Source: Erythrobacter tepidarius
GTDB taxonomy: Bacteria > Pseudomonadota > Alphaproteobacteria > Sphingomonadales > Sphingomonadaceae
Reading direction: 5' to 3'
Length of the DNA: 64,000 nt
Assembly (NCBI RefSeq): GCF_002155695.1
Contig: NZ_MUYJ01000009.1
Coordinates: forward strand, 100,183 to 164,182
A model generated the notes under the pieces. The model had not been told where the DNA came from, made no database searches, and saw nothing but the letters and a program-made list of their open reading frames with translations. Of the stretch, positions 1-8,432 are shown piece after piece (position 1 is the first letter of the stretch; every line of letters starts with the position of its first letter). The translations under genes and the position numbers were made by a program.

Positions 1-280
1 CGCCCGTCGTTTCGAGGATGCGGGCGTTGCCGCGCTGCTGTTCACCGACATTGGCCGCGACGGCCTGCTCAAGGGCGTCAACATCGAGGCCACGGTTGAC
101 CTCGCCCGGCGGGTCGACATCCCGGTGATCGCCAGCGGCGGGGTGAAGGGGCTGGACGACATCCACGTCCTCTCGCTCCACGCGCATGAGGGGATCGAGG
201 GGGTGATCACGGGCCGCGCGCTCTACGAAGGGCGGCTCGATCTCGCCGCGGCGATCGCGATGGGGGCGCGCGCGGCATGA
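1..280 (+). CDS. hisA: Phosphoribosylformimino-AICAR isomerase, C-terminal part
   Basis: Open from the left edge in the frame starting at base 2, giving 92 residues before TGA at 278-280. HisA is a (beta/alpha)8-barrel cytoplasmic enzyme that performs the Amadori rearrangement of ProFAR in histidine synthesis. Visible HisA/HisF-type motifs are [11 protein letters not shown] (the second-half catalytic Asp region), VIASGGV, and [11 protein letters not shown] (phosphate-binding loop). The stop overlaps the hisF start (ATGA), so the two are translationally coupled. The N-terminal half, including the first catalytic Asp, lies outside the window. Confidence 0.93.
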   Translation, partial: ARRFEDAGVAALLFTDIGRDGLLKGVNIEATVDLARRVDIPVIASGGVKGLDDIHVLSLHAHEGIEGVITGRALYEGRLDLAAAIAMGARAA

Positions 281-1041
281 CCGTCCGCATCCGCGTCATC
301 CCCTGTCTCGACGTGGCCGATGGCCGCGTGGTCAAGGGGGTCAATTTCGTTGACCTCAGGGACGCGGGCGATCCGGTCGAGCAGGCGCGCGCCTATGATG
401 CGGCAGGCGCCGACGAGCTGTGCTTCCTTGATATCTCCGCCAGCCACGAGGGGCGCGGGACGCTGCTCGACATGGTGCGGCGCACGGCCGAGGTGTGCTT
501 CATGCCGCTGACCGTCGGCGGCGGGGTGCGCAGCGCTGAGGACGCGCGCGCCTTGCTGCTCGCGGGGGCGGACAAGGTGGCCGTGAACAGCGCCGCGGTC
601 GCCCGGCCCGAACTGGTGGGCGAGATCGCGGAGCGCTTCGGGAGCCAGTGCGTGGTCGCCAGCGTCGATGCGCGCCGCACGCCGCGGGGCAACTGGGAAA
701 TCTTCACCCATGGCGGACGCAAGCCGACCGGGATCGACGCGGTGGAATACGCCTTGCAGGTCGCGGGTCTTGGCGCGGGGGAATTGCTCGTCACCTCGAT
801 GGATGGCGATGGAACCCAGCGCGGCTACGATCTTGCCCTCACCCGCGAAATCGCCGACGCGGTCGGCGTGCCGGTGATCGCCAGCGGCGGAGTCGGGAGC
901 CTCGAACACCTCGTTGCGGGCGTGACCGAGGGCCATGCCAGCGCGGTGCTTGCCGCGAGCATCTTTCACTTCGGCCACCATACCATCGCCGAGGCTCATG
1001 CAGCATTGCGGGCGGCAGGCTTGCCCGCACGCAGCGTTTGA
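277..1041 (+). CDS. hisF: Imidazole glycerol phosphate synthase cyclase subunit
   Basis: A 254-residue (beta/alpha)8-barrel, the normal family length. With the glutaminase HisH it converts PRFAR plus ammonia to imidazole-glycerol phosphate and AICAR. Catalytic aspartates are visible in [15 protein letters not shown] (near residue 11) and VVASVDARR (near residue 130). Phosphate-binding GGGVRS and VIASGGVGS are also present. The start overlaps the hisA stop by 4 bases. hisH is not visible and probably lies upstream of hisA. Identification is secure. Confidence 0.97.
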   Translation: MTVRIRVIPCLDVADGRVVKGVNFVDLRDAGDPVEQARAYDAAGADELCFLDISASHEGRGTLLDMVRRTAEVCFMPLTVGGGVRSAEDARALLLAGADKVAVNSAAVARPELVGEIAERFGSQCVVASVDARRTPRGNWEIFTHGGRKPTGIDAVEYALQVAGLGAGELLVTSMDGDGTQRGYDLALTREIADAVGVPVIASGGVGSLEHLVAGVTEGHASAVLAASIFHFGHHTIAEAHAALRAAGLPARSV

Positions 1042-1056
1042 TGGAAAAGCAGGCGC

Positions 1057-1371
1057 ATGGACACCCTGACCCGCCTCGAAGCGACCATCGCCCAGCGCCT
1101 CACGGCCTCTCCCGAACACAGCTATGTGGCGCAGCTCCACCACGAGGGCCTTGCCAGGATCGCCCAGAAGCTCGGCGAGGAAGCCACCGAGGCGGTGATC
1201 GCCGCGCTCGCCGGAGACGAGGCCGAACTCGTGGCCGAGGCGGCCGACCTCTTGTTCCACCTCATCGTGCTGCTGTCGCACAAGGGCGTGAAGCTCGACC
1301 AGGTATTCGCCGAGCTCGATAGCCGCGAAGGGCTGTCCGGCCTCGCTGAAAAAGCCGCGCGAATGGAATGA
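1057..1371 (+). CDS. hisE: Phosphoribosyl-ATP pyrophosphatase
   Basis: A 104-residue all-alpha MazG-like NTP pyrophosphohydrolase for the second step of histidine synthesis (PR-ATP to PR-AMP). The metal-binding acidic helix pattern EEATEAVIAAL...ELVAEAADLLFHL is clear. It is a stand-alone HisE, not fused to HisI. It follows hisF by 15 bases in the same operon. Family and start are unambiguous. Confidence 0.95.
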   Translation: MDTLTRLEATIAQRLTASPEHSYVAQLHHEGLARIAQKLGEEATEAVIAALAGDEAELVAEAADLLFHLIVLLSHKGVKLDQVFAELDSREGLSGLAEKAARME

Positions 1372-1387
1372 CCTCGCGGAGGAGAGA

Positions 1388-1765
1388 ATGCCGATCGACC
1401 CGACCTTGCCTTATGACGACAACAACATCTTCGCGAAGATCCTGCGCGGCGAAATTCCCTCACGGAAGGTCTATGAGGACGACTGGGCCTATGCCTTCGA
1501 GGATATCAATCCCCAGGCCGAAGTGCACACGCTGGTGATTCCCAAGGGCCGCTATGTCAGCTGGGACGACTTTTCGGCCAAGGCCTCGGACGCCGAAATC
1601 GCAGGCTTCGTGCGCGCCGTTGGGGAGGTAGCGCGCATGAAGGGTCTGGTCGAACCCGGCTACCGTTTGCTTGCCAATATCGGCCGGCACGGCGGGCAGG
1701 AAGTGCCGCATCTTCATGTCCACATCTTCGGTGGCCAGCCGCTGGGACGAATGATTTGCAGGTGA
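1388..1765 (+). CDS. hinT: HIT-family purine nucleoside phosphoramidase (HinT-like)
   Basis: A 125-residue histidine-triad protein. The C-terminal HLHVHIFGG is the HxHxH catalytic triad, and the N-terminal NIFAKILRGEIPSRKVYEDD is the typical HinT opening. The enzyme hydrolyses AMP-lysine or AMP-phosphoramidate-type bonds; its physiological substrate is unclear. A GGAGAG ribosome site precedes the ATG. The gene is 16 bases behind hisE and ends the operon; a hairpin-rich repeat (1766-1863) starts at its stop codon and may act as the 3' end. Confidence 0.93.
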   Translation: MPIDPTLPYDDNNIFAKILRGEIPSRKVYEDDWAYAFEDINPQAEVHTLVIPKGRYVSWDDFSAKASDAEIAGFVRAVGEVARMKGLVEPGYRLLANIGRHGGQEVPHLHVHIFGGQPLGRMICR

Positions 1766-1863
1766 CGCAGCCCCTGCGGGCTGCATCATCCTCGCTCACA
1801 CGCCCAGAAGGCCGCGTCGCTGCGGGCGGCCGTTCGGCCTGGCGGTCGCTTTGCGACCGATGA
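1766..1863 (+). repeat. Dispersed three-hairpin intergenic repeat, copy A
   Basis: This copy begins directly at the hinT stop. It contains three consecutive hairpins: GCAGCCC/GGGCTGC (1767-1784), GGCCG-TT-CGGCC (about 1829-1840), and CGGTCGC-TTT-GCGACCG (1843-1859). The block GCGGGCGGCCGTTCGGCCT is nearly identical to copies at 38045, 41381 (reverse) and more weakly 46056. It may serve as transcript terminator or 3' stabiliser, or be a REP-like mobile repeat; sequence alone cannot say. Confidence 0.7.
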
Positions 1864-1965
1864 TCATGCGGCGTTGACCGCTCGCGGGACTCGTTCCACC
1901 GCTGTTCATCCAAAAATTGGAACACCTGTCTTTGCAGCGATTCCCCGGTCGGCTAGGTGGCACCC

Positions 1966-2415
1966 ATGACCTCTCCCCATCCCCCCGACGGCATCCTCGA
2001 CGGTGCGCGGCATCTTTATGCGGTGCGCGTCTATTACGAGGACACCGATCTGTCGGGGATCACCTACCACGCCAATTACTTGCGCTGGTTCGAACGTGCA
2101 CGCAGCGATCTGCTGCGCCTGCTCGGGATCGACCAGCGCGCGGCGATCGAAAGCGGGCAAGGCGCCTATGCCCTGTCCGAGGTGAACCTCAAATACCTGC
2201 GCCCCGCCAGGCTCGATGATGACGTGCTCATCGAGACCCGCTGCACCGAACTGGGTGCGGCCTCGTGCCGGATGCACCAAATCGCCCGCCGCGGGCACGA
2301 TCTGCTGTGCGAGGCGCTGCTGCGGGTTGGCTTCATCACCTTGGACGGCCGCCCACGCCGCCAGCCGCCCGAATGGCGCGAGGCTTTCCGGAATTTCATG
2401 GACAAGGACAACTGA
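1966..2415 (+). CDS. ybgC: Tol-Pal-associated acyl-CoA thioesterase YbgC
   Basis: A 149-residue 4HBT hotdog thioesterase, first gene of the tol-pal cluster. The active-site signature YYEDTDLSGITYHANYLRWF contains the catalytic Asp. ATG 1966 is chosen; an in-frame GTG at 1957 is possible. YbgC hydrolyses short acyl-CoAs and associates with phospholipid synthesis at the inner membrane. It lies 5 bases before tolQ. Membership in the Tol operon is supported by order and spacing. Confidence 0.93.
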   Translation: MTSPHPPDGILDGARHLYAVRVYYEDTDLSGITYHANYLRWFERARSDLLRLLGIDQRAAIESGQGAYALSEVNLKYLRPARLDDDVLIETRCTELGAASCRMHQIARRGHDLLCEALLRVGFITLDGRPRRQPPEWREAFRNFMDKDN

Positions 2416-2420
2416 CCCCC

Positions 2421-3125
2421 GTGACCTTTGCTCTGCTCAGCGCCGCTGCCCCCGCCCCCCCTGCCCGGCTCGATCCGGTCGAGCTGTTCCTGCAGGCCGA
2501 CATCATCGTGCAGGCGGTGATGCTGGGCCTGATCCTCGCGAGCGTGTGGGTGTGGATGATCATTGTCTCCTTCTCCTTGCGGATCGCCAGGCTCGACAAG
2601 GCCACGCGCGAATACGAGGGCGCGTTCTGGAGCGAGAGCGATGCCCAGGCGCTGGTGGGCAAGCAACAGCGCAAGGAAATCCCCGCTGCGCGGGTGGTGG
2701 GCGCGGGGCTCGACGAATGGAAGAAGTCCACGGCCAAGCAGCCGGTCGACCGCGAGGCCACCCGCCAGCGAATCGGCGCGGCGATGGAAAGCCAGGTGGC
2801 CGAGGAAGCCGACGAACTCGCCAGAAGGCTCAACTTCCTTGCCACGGTCGGCTCGGTCGCGCCCTTCGTCGGCCTGTTCGGCACGGTGTGGGGGATCATG
2901 AATTCCTTTTTCCAGATCGGCGCGCAGCAGAGCGCATCTCTGGCCGTGGTCGCCCCCGGCATTGCCGAGGCGCTGTTCGCCACCGCGATCGGCCTGTTCG
3001 CCGCGATCCCCGCGGTGATCGCCTACAACCGCTTTTCCGGCCTGGTGAACCAGTACGAGGCCAAGCTCCAGCGCTTCGCCGACAAGGTGCACGCCGGCCT
3101 CAGCCGCGAGCTGGACCGCGTCTGA
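2421..3125 (+). CDS. tolQ: Tol-Pal system proton channel subunit TolQ
   Basis: A 234-residue MotA/ExbB-family inner-membrane protein starting at GTG 2421, 5 bases after ybgC. Three transmembrane segments are visible: about residues 22-44 (ADIIVQAVMLGLILASV), the conserved ATVGSVAPFVGLFGTVWGI segment, and ALFATAIGLFAAIPAVIAY. TolQ with TolR uses proton-motive force to energise TolA for outer-membrane constriction at division. The stop overlaps the tolR start by one base (TGATG). Confidence 0.96.
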   Translation: MTFALLSAAAPAPPARLDPVELFLQADIIVQAVMLGLILASVWVWMIIVSFSLRIARLDKATREYEGAFWSESDAQALVGKQQRKEIPAARVVGAGLDEWKKSTAKQPVDREATRQRIGAAMESQVAEEADELARRLNFLATVGSVAPFVGLFGTVWGIMNSFFQIGAQQSASLAVVAPGIAEALFATAIGLFAAIPAVIAYNRFSGLVNQYEAKLQRFADKVHAGLSRELDRV

Positions 3126-3568
3126 TGGGGATGGGTGTTTCATCAGGCGGGCGCAATCGCGGTAAGCGCTCGCGCCGCGCGGCGATGGCCGAGATCAACG
3201 TGACGCCGCTGGTCGACGTGATGCTCGTGCTGCTGATCATCTTCATGGTGACGGTGACCCTGCCCGCGGTCGGGGTGCCGGTGGAACTGCCCGAAAGCCA
3301 CGCTGCGCCGGTCGAGGAGAAGCCCGATCAGATCACCATCTCGATCGACCGGCAGGGCGTGATCTACATCGAGGACGCGGCCGTGCCGGCGGGCGGACTG
3401 CCTGGCGCGCTCGAGTCCTTGAAGCGCGGGGGCGAGCCGCCGCTGGTGGTGCTGCGCGGCGATCGCAGCCTTGATTATGGCCGGGTGATGCGGGTGATGG
3501 GCGAGCTGGGCCGCGCGGGTTTCACGTCGATTTCGCTGGTCACCGACGGTTCAGTTTCGGCCCCATAG
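3125..3568 (+). CDS. tolR: Tol-Pal system protein TolR
   Basis: A 147-residue ExbD/TolR protein with a short basic cytoplasmic N-terminus and one membrane helix (VDVMLVLLIIFMVTVTL) carrying the essential Asp of INVTPLVDVML. A periplasmic domain ends in LRGDRSLDYGRVMRVMGEL. It pairs with TolQ to form the proton path. The start is coupled to the tolQ stop. Confidence 0.96.
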   Translation: MGMGVSSGGRNRGKRSRRAAMAEINVTPLVDVMLVLLIIFMVTVTLPAVGVPVELPESHAAPVEEKPDQITISIDRQGVIYIEDAAVPAGGLPGALESLKRGGEPPLVVLRGDRSLDYGRVMRVMGELGRAGFTSISLVTDGSVSAP

Positions 3569-3580
3569 TCCGGGACCATC

Positions 3581-4399
3581 ATGGGAGACATCGCCCTTCG
3601 CCAAGAGGAAAAGATCGGCCTGCTGGCCGCACTGCTGCTGCATGGCGCGCTGGTGGCGGTGCTGCTTATGCAGACCGTGCGCTCCGAGGTTTCGGTCTTC
3701 CCCGAGCGCATGATGGTGAGCCTGGTGAACGAGGTCGGACGCGAGGCCGCGTCGCCCGAACCGGTGGCCGAAAGCCGCGCCGCGATCGCCCCGACCCTGT
3801 CGGAGCAACCTGCCCCCGCGCCGCGACCGACCGAACCAGAGCCTGCCGCGCGCGTCGCGCCCACCCCGCCCAAGCCCCCCGCGCCCACCGCGACCAGCCA
3901 GCCTGCACCCTCCCGCGAGCGCTCCCGCCCCGACCGCACGCCGCCCGCCCCGCGCCCCAGCGCCACACCCGCCAAGGCAGCGGAAAAGGGCGGCGGCAGC
4001 CGCGTCGGCGACGATTTCCTCGAAGGCCGGGGAAGCTCCACCTCCACCCGGGAAACCCGCATCCCTGCCTCACAGATCGGCGCGAGCGCCAAGGCCTCGA
4101 TCGCGCAGGCGCTGGCCCGTCAGGTCAAGCCGCACTGGACCGCACCGCAGGGACTGGATGTTGACGAGCTGGTCACTCTGATCGATTTTGATCTCAATCC
4201 GGACGGCAGCCTGAAAGGCCGCCCGCGCGTGCGCAGCCAGAGCGGGATCACCGATTCCAACCGCGCTCAGGCCGCGCGCCATGCCGAAAACGCCATCCGG
4301 GCGGTGCAATTGGCCGCACCGTTCGACCTGCCGGAAGAGTATTACGAGGCGTGGAAGTCCGTCCGCGGCGCTCGATTTGACAGGAACACCGCGCAATGA
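3581..4399 (+). CDS. tolA: Cell envelope integrity protein TolA
   Basis: A 272-residue TolA/TonB-like protein. An N-terminal membrane anchor (about residues 13-33, LLAALLLHGALVAVLLMQTV) is followed by a Pro/Ala/Lys-rich periplasmic spacer (about 55-150) and a C-terminal domain. The spacer is Pro-rich rather than the long helical repeat of enteric TolA, as usual in alphaproteobacteria. TolA links TolQR to TolB-Pal across the periplasm. The stop overlaps the tolB start (ATGA). Confidence 0.9.
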   Translation: MGDIALRQEEKIGLLAALLLHGALVAVLLMQTVRSEVSVFPERMMVSLVNEVGREAASPEPVAESRAAIAPTLSEQPAPAPRPTEPEPAARVAPTPPKPPAPTATSQPAPSRERSRPDRTPPAPRPSATPAKAAEKGGGSRVGDDFLEGRGSSTSTRETRIPASQIGASAKASIAQALARQVKPHWTAPQGLDVDELVTLIDFDLNPDGSLKGRPRVRSQSGITDSNRAQAARHAENAIRAVQLAAPFDLPEEYYEAWKSVRGARFDRNTAQ

Positions 4400-5805
4400 A
4401 ATCGCTTTTCGCTACCGTCCTGCTGCTGTCCACCACGCTCGCCGCCACTGCATCGGCACAAGATCTCGGCGCGCCGATCGGCGAGGATGGCGCGGTCGAA
4501 AAGGCCGCCACCGATGCCTCGGCCGCGCCGGCCGAGGAGGGCATTTCCTTCACCGTCACCGATGAAAGCGCCTGGCAGGACATCGGCATTGCCATCCCCG
4601 CCTTCGCCACCGACCGCGAGCGGGCCACGCCTGCCAACGAGGCCGGAACCGGCGCGCTGGGGCGCGAGATTGCCCGCGTCATCACCGCCAATCTCAGGAA
4701 CAACGGGCTGTTCAAGCCCGTCGGCCCCGACAGCCTGCCGCAGCCGACCTTCAGCCAGATCACCGCGCCGGCCTTTTCCACCTGGAGCGGACGCAGCGCC
4801 GAGATGCTGGTGCATGGCTATGTCCGTGCGCGCGACGATGGCCGGCTGGTGGTCGGCTGCTACCTCTACGATGTCGCGCTCCAGAGCGAGCTGGCGCGCG
4901 AAGGCTGGGTGGTGGGCCCGGCCGACTGGCGGCGCGCGGCGCACAAGTGTTCCGACCTCATCTTCTCCCGCCTGACCGGCGAGAGCCCCTTCTTCGACAG
5001 CCGAATCGCCTATATCGCCGAGACCGGCCCCAAGGACCGCCGGGTCAAGCGCCTCGCGGTGATGGATTCTGATGGCGCGAACCACCGTTTCCTGACGCTC
5101 GGGAGCGCCACCGCGCTCACCCCGCGCTTTTCGCCGGACTATTCGAAGATCCTCTATCTCTCCTATGTCGACGGCAATCCGCGCATCTATGTCTATGACA
5201 TCGGCACCGGCAAGCAGACGCTGGTGACCGAAAACCGCAACCCCACCCTCGCTCCGCGCTGGTCGCCCGATGGCAAGTTCATCCTCTATTCGATGGCGGT
5301 GGCCGGGAATACCGAGATCTACCGCGTGCCGGCGACCGGCGGGCCAAGCATCAAGCTCACCAATTCGCCCGGTATCGATGTCGGCGGCTCCTACTCTCCC
5401 GATGGCAAGAAGATCGTGTTCGAAAGCGACCGCTCGGGCAGCCAGCAATGCTATGTGATGGATGCTGACGGATCGAACCAGAAGCGCATCAGCTTCTTCG
5501 GCGGGCGCTGCGCCACGCCCGAATGGAGCCCGCGCGGCGACCAGATCGCCTTCACCCGGATCGCGGGCGACTTCAACATCGCGGTGATGAACACCAGCGG
5601 CGGCAACATGCGCGTGCTGACCCGCGGCTGGCAGGACGAAGCGCCGACATGGGCGCCCAATGGCCGCATCATCCAGTTCTTCCGCACCGAGAAGAACACC
5701 GGGCGCTCGAGCATCTGGCAGGTTGACCTCACCGGCCAGAACGAGCGTCGCCTGCCGACCCCGGTCGACGCATCCGACCCGGCCTGGGGCCCGATCCGGC
5801 CGTGA
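4396..5805 (+). CDS. tolB: Tol-Pal system periplasmic beta-propeller TolB
   Basis: 469 residues with a Sec signal peptide (MKSLFATVLLLSTTLAATASA). An N-terminal alpha/beta domain is followed by a PD40 beta-propeller with repeats such as PRFSPDYSKILY, PRWSPDGKFILY, GSYSPDGKKIVFESDRSGS and PEWSPRGDQIAF. TolB binds Pal and TolA in the periplasm. The gene is coupled to tolA and lies 84 bases before pal. Confidence 0.97.
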   Translation: MKSLFATVLLLSTTLAATASAQDLGAPIGEDGAVEKAATDASAAPAEEGISFTVTDESAWQDIGIAIPAFATDRERATPANEAGTGALGREIARVITANLRNNGLFKPVGPDSLPQPTFSQITAPAFSTWSGRSAEMLVHGYVRARDDGRLVVGCYLYDVALQSELAREGWVVGPADWRRAAHKCSDLIFSRLTGESPFFDSRIAYIAETGPKDRRVKRLAVMDSDGANHRFLTLGSATALTPRFSPDYSKILYLSYVDGNPRIYVYDIGTGKQTLVTENRNPTLAPRWSPDGKFILYSMAVAGNTEIYRVPATGGPSIKLTNSPGIDVGGSYSPDGKKIVFESDRSGSQQCYVMDADGSNQKRISFFGGRCATPEWSPRGDQIAFTRIAGDFNIAVMNTSGGNMRVLTRGWQDEAPTWAPNGRIIQFFRTEKNTGRSSIWQVDLTGQNERRLPTPVDASDPAWGPIRP

Positions 5806-5889
5806 CGACGGAGCGACCACAATTCCGCCGCGTTTGTTTGCATGAGATTTTCTTTCCCAATTCCCCGCAATAACCAGAAAGGAATGGCG

Positions 5890-6408
5890 ATGAATCGGAA
5901 CCTTACCACGATCGTGCTGCTCGCCTCGGTCACCACGCTGGCGGCCTGCGCCAAGAAGGCACCCGAGACCCTGCCGCCACCGCCCTCGCAGACAGTCACC
6001 CCGAGCCAGCCCAGCCCGCAGGTGCAGCCGGCTGGTCCGATGGTGGGTACGCAGGCGCATTTCGCCGCCGCGGTCGGCTCGGCCACCACGATCTATTTCG
6101 ACACCGATCGCTACAACATCGATTCGCAAGACGCCGCCGCACTGCAGGCACAGGCGCAATATTTCGCGCGCTATCCGCAGATCACCTTCACCATCGAAGG
6201 CCATGCCGACGAGCGCGGCACGCGCGAATACAACATCGCGCTGGGCGAAAAGCGCGCCAACGCGGCCAAGAACTTCCTGGTCAGCCTCGGGGTCGATCCG
6301 GGGCGCATCGCGGTGGTGAGCTACGGCAAGGAACGCCCGGTGGCGCTCGGTTCGGACGAGGCCTCATGGGCGCAGAACCGCCGCGCCGCGAGCGTCATCA
6401 TCAACTGA
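5890..6408 (+). CDS. pal: Peptidoglycan-associated lipoprotein Pal
   Basis: 172 residues. The signal peptide ends in the lipobox TLAAC (Cys about residue 19). A Pro-rich linker is followed by an OmpA-like peptidoglycan-binding domain with YFDTDRYNID and IEGHADERGTREYNIALGEKRA. ATG 5890 is preferred over 5884 because the AGAAAGGA ribosome site ends at 5883, giving 6-base spacing. It is the last gene of the Tol operon; no cpoB/ybgF follows. Confidence 0.95.
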   Translation: MNRNLTTIVLLASVTTLAACAKKAPETLPPPPSQTVTPSQPSPQVQPAGPMVGTQAHFAAAVGSATTIYFDTDRYNIDSQDAAALQAQAQYFARYPQITFTIEGHADERGTREYNIALGEKRANAAKNFLVSLGVDPGRIAVVSYGKERPVALGSDEASWAQNRRAASVIIN

Positions 6409-6411
6409 GCT

Positions 6412-6573
6412 TCAGCTGTTGCCAAGGTCGGGCGCAAGCCCGGCCTGCAGGGCGTAGGGCGCGGGCCGTGCCGCAACCTCGGCCCCGGCCCGCTCCCGCA
6501 CCGACGTGGCAATGCACAGCCCGACCAGGGCGATCACGGAAAACAGGCTTGCAAGGGTAAGTTGCGGGCTCAT
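6412..6573 (-). CDS. Predicted small single-pass membrane protein
   Basis: A 53-residue frame that converges on pal, with its stop 4 bases past the pal stop. It reads as a hydrophobic N-terminal helix (residues 5-22, LTLASLFSVIALVGLCIA) followed by a charged, Ala/Pro-rich tail ending GLAPDLGNS. A weak AGAAAG ribosome site lies upstream of the ATG. No family is recognised. The clean TM-plus-tail architecture supports a real gene, but length and GC content leave doubt. Confidence 0.45.
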   Translation of the reverse strand: MSPQLTLASLFSVIALVGLCIATSVRERAGAEVAARPAPYALQAGLAPDLGNS

Positions 6574-6771
6574 GCGGCGGTCTTTCTGGGATCGGCGGAA
6601 AGTCTGCCTTCACCCGAGGTTTATTGCAATGCAACATTTCACATTGCAACCGGTTCCCGTGCTGGCATGGCTTTGCTTTGCGCGCCATCTTGCCTAGATT
6701 GAACGCGTGATGGTTTCGACCAACGACATTTGCCCGGCTGACGGGGCTGGCCCGATAATCGGGCGGCGCGC

Positions 6772-7305
6772 ATGAGCCGCGCACGCCGTTCGATCGACTG
6801 GGGCTTCCCGCGCTGGCGGGGTTATGGTGCCTCGCAAGAGGCGGCCAATGTTCGCATCTGCGATCGCCACGGCTGCAACGAGCCCGGCGATTGCCCTGCG
6901 CCCAAGGCACCCAACAGCCGCGAGCGGTGGTATTTCTGCCAGAAGCACGCGGCCGAATATAATTCCCGGTGGAATTACTTCGAAGGTCTGGAGCAGGCCG
7001 AAAGGGACGAACGCGTCCGCGCCGAGCGCCGCCAGAACACCGGCTATGCTGAGGCGGCGCATTATGGCTGGGCGAGATCGGGCGACGGCTCGCGCTCGGC
7101 CGATGAAATGCGCGCATTGGAAGTGCTGGGACTGGAGCCGGACGCGGATTTTGGCGCGGTGAAGAGGGCCTATCGTGCCCGCGCCAAGGAGGTGCACCCC
7201 GACGTGAAGCCCGGCGATGCCGAGGCCGCCAAACGCTTCCTGTTGATCCAGACCTCTTACGAAGTCCTGCGCGCCGCCGAGGAACGGCGCGAATGGCGCG
7301 GGTAG
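6772..7305 (+). CDS. J-domain protein with N-terminal Cys/His cluster
   Basis: 177 residues. The C-terminal J domain (about 112-175) includes ALEVLGLEPDADFGAVKRAYR and the HPD tripeptide in AKEVHPDVKPGD that stimulates DnaK ATPase. The N-terminus carries C-x3-H-x-C...C...C-x2-H (ICDRHGCNEPGDCPAP, WYFCQKHAAEYN), a likely metal-binding or structural cluster. This architecture is typical of short sphingomonad DnaJ-like proteins. It is not the general DnaJ (no G/F or CxxCxGxG repeats). It is monocistronic. Confidence 0.85.
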   Translation: MSRARRSIDWGFPRWRGYGASQEAANVRICDRHGCNEPGDCPAPKAPNSRERWYFCQKHAAEYNSRWNYFEGLEQAERDERVRAERRQNTGYAEAAHYGWARSGDGSRSADEMRALEVLGLEPDADFGAVKRAYRARAKEVHPDVKPGDAEAAKRFLLIQTSYEVLRAAEERREWRG

Positions 7306-7312
7306 GGTGGTT

Positions 7313-7432
7313 TCAGAACGCCAGCGGCGCGCCCGCCAGCGGGCCGCTCATGCTGCCTTGGAAACTGGCACCTTTCGCCTGGCGATCCAGCCACAGGTAG
7401 CGGTAGCCCGCTGAAAGCGTGAAGTTCCTCGC
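7313..7432 (-). pseudogene. Remnant: C-terminal strands of an outer-membrane beta-barrel protein
   Basis: About 39 codons without a start. They read FTLSAGYRYLWLDRQ, then SFQGSMSGPLAGAPLAF before the stop. The pattern GYRYL...SGPxxGxxxxF with a terminal Phe is the typical last-two-strand signature of small outer-membrane beta-barrels. The frame is open further upstream, but that sequence is not barrel-like. It is inferred to be the 3' scar of a deleted gene between the J-domain gene and the SDR. Confidence 0.5.
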
Positions 7433-7541
7433 CGCCTGCGGAGCCTCCCTGACGTGATCAGACCCGCAGCATGCCAGTCCCGTTACTTGCTTTCCCCCAA
7501 TCAGATTGCCCAAGGACCGTTTCCTGTAAGGCCTGCGCCTC

Positions 7542-8375
7542 CTAGTTCTTTGGCCCGGCAAAGCCTTTCCCGCGCGCGTCGATCTGGGGATCGGGATTGT
7601 CGTTCCACCACGCGACATCGGTCCAAGGGCGGACATCGATCTCGTGGCTCCAGCAATTGCGCGGCTGGTGGGCAAGGTGCCAGTAGGTCTCGGCCAGCGC
7701 CGCCGGATCGATGATGCCATCGGGGCCCTTGTTTGCCTTGAAGGTCTCGTAGCGGTCACCCAGCAACTTGCCGAGCGTGTCGGGCGCATCGACCGCGCCG
7801 TCGACCACCACGTGCACCACGTGCACGCCTTGGGGGGCGAATTCGGCGTTGAGCGTCTGGCACAGCATCCGCCGCCCGCCCATCGCCGCGGCATGGCTGT
7901 GCTGTCCGGAATTGCCGCGCATCGCCGCGGTCGCCGAGGTGACCAGCAGCGTGCCGTGCGCACCGGTCTTCGCACGCTCCACCATCGCCGGAAACAGCGC
8001 ATGGGCGAGCCGGAACACCCCGAAGGTCGCCAGTCGCCAGCCAAGCTCGAAAATGCGGTGCGGGGTCTGATCGAGGCTGCGGTTCCCGATCTGCGCGCCG
8101 AGATTGTAGAGCGCGCAACGGATCGGGCCGACATCGCGTTCGGTGCGCGAAACAAGCTCCTCGATCGCCCCGTCCTCGGCAGCGTTGAGCAGGGTGCCGC
8201 TGGCCGAACCGCCCGCCGCCTCGATCTGCCCGACGAGCCGCGCCAGACCGGCCCCGTCGCTGCGCCGCGCAAGCACCGCATGGTAGCCCCCGGCGGCAAA
8301 GCGCAGCGCGGCATGGCCCCCGATCCCGGCCCCTGCGCCGATGACAAGGAACACGGGCTTGCGGTTGTCGGTCAT
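7542..8375 (-). CDS. Atypical short-chain dehydrogenase/reductase-like protein
   Basis: 277 residues from ATG 8375. The N-terminal Rossmann motif is GAGAGIGGHAALRFAAGGY, and NLGAQIGN sits where NNAG normally lies. The catalytic YxxxK is absent: after the Ser region (TSATAAMRG) the expected positions read QHSHAAAMGG, with no Tyr or Lys. A C-terminal segment VVVDGAVDAPDT is typical of a divergent SDR subgroup. Oxidoreductase activity is therefore uncertain. The gene lies 57 bases downstream of the PLP-enzyme gene, same strand. Confidence 0.75.
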   Translation of the reverse strand: MTDNRKPVFLVIGAGAGIGGHAALRFAAGGYHAVLARRSDGAGLARLVGQIEAAGGSASGTLLNAAEDGAIEELVSRTERDVGPIRCALYNLGAQIGNRSLDQTPHRIFELGWRLATFGVFRLAHALFPAMVERAKTGAHGTLLVTSATAAMRGNSGQHSHAAAMGGRRMLCQTLNAEFAPQGVHVVHVVVDGAVDAPDTLGKLLGDRYETFKANKGPDGIIDPAALAETYWHLAHQPRNCWSHEIDVRPWTDVAWWNDNPDPQIDARGKGFAGPKN

Positions 8376-8432
8376 GTCGGCCTCCTTTTCCCCTCCCGCT
8401 TGCGGGAGAGCTCCGGGATGGGCAAGTCTCAC

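Noticed and set aside
4342..6204. 620-codon minus-strand frame across tolB and pal
   Set aside because: Antisense shadow of confirmed Tol genes; composition is Arg/Gly/Ala/His-rich and without domain signatures.
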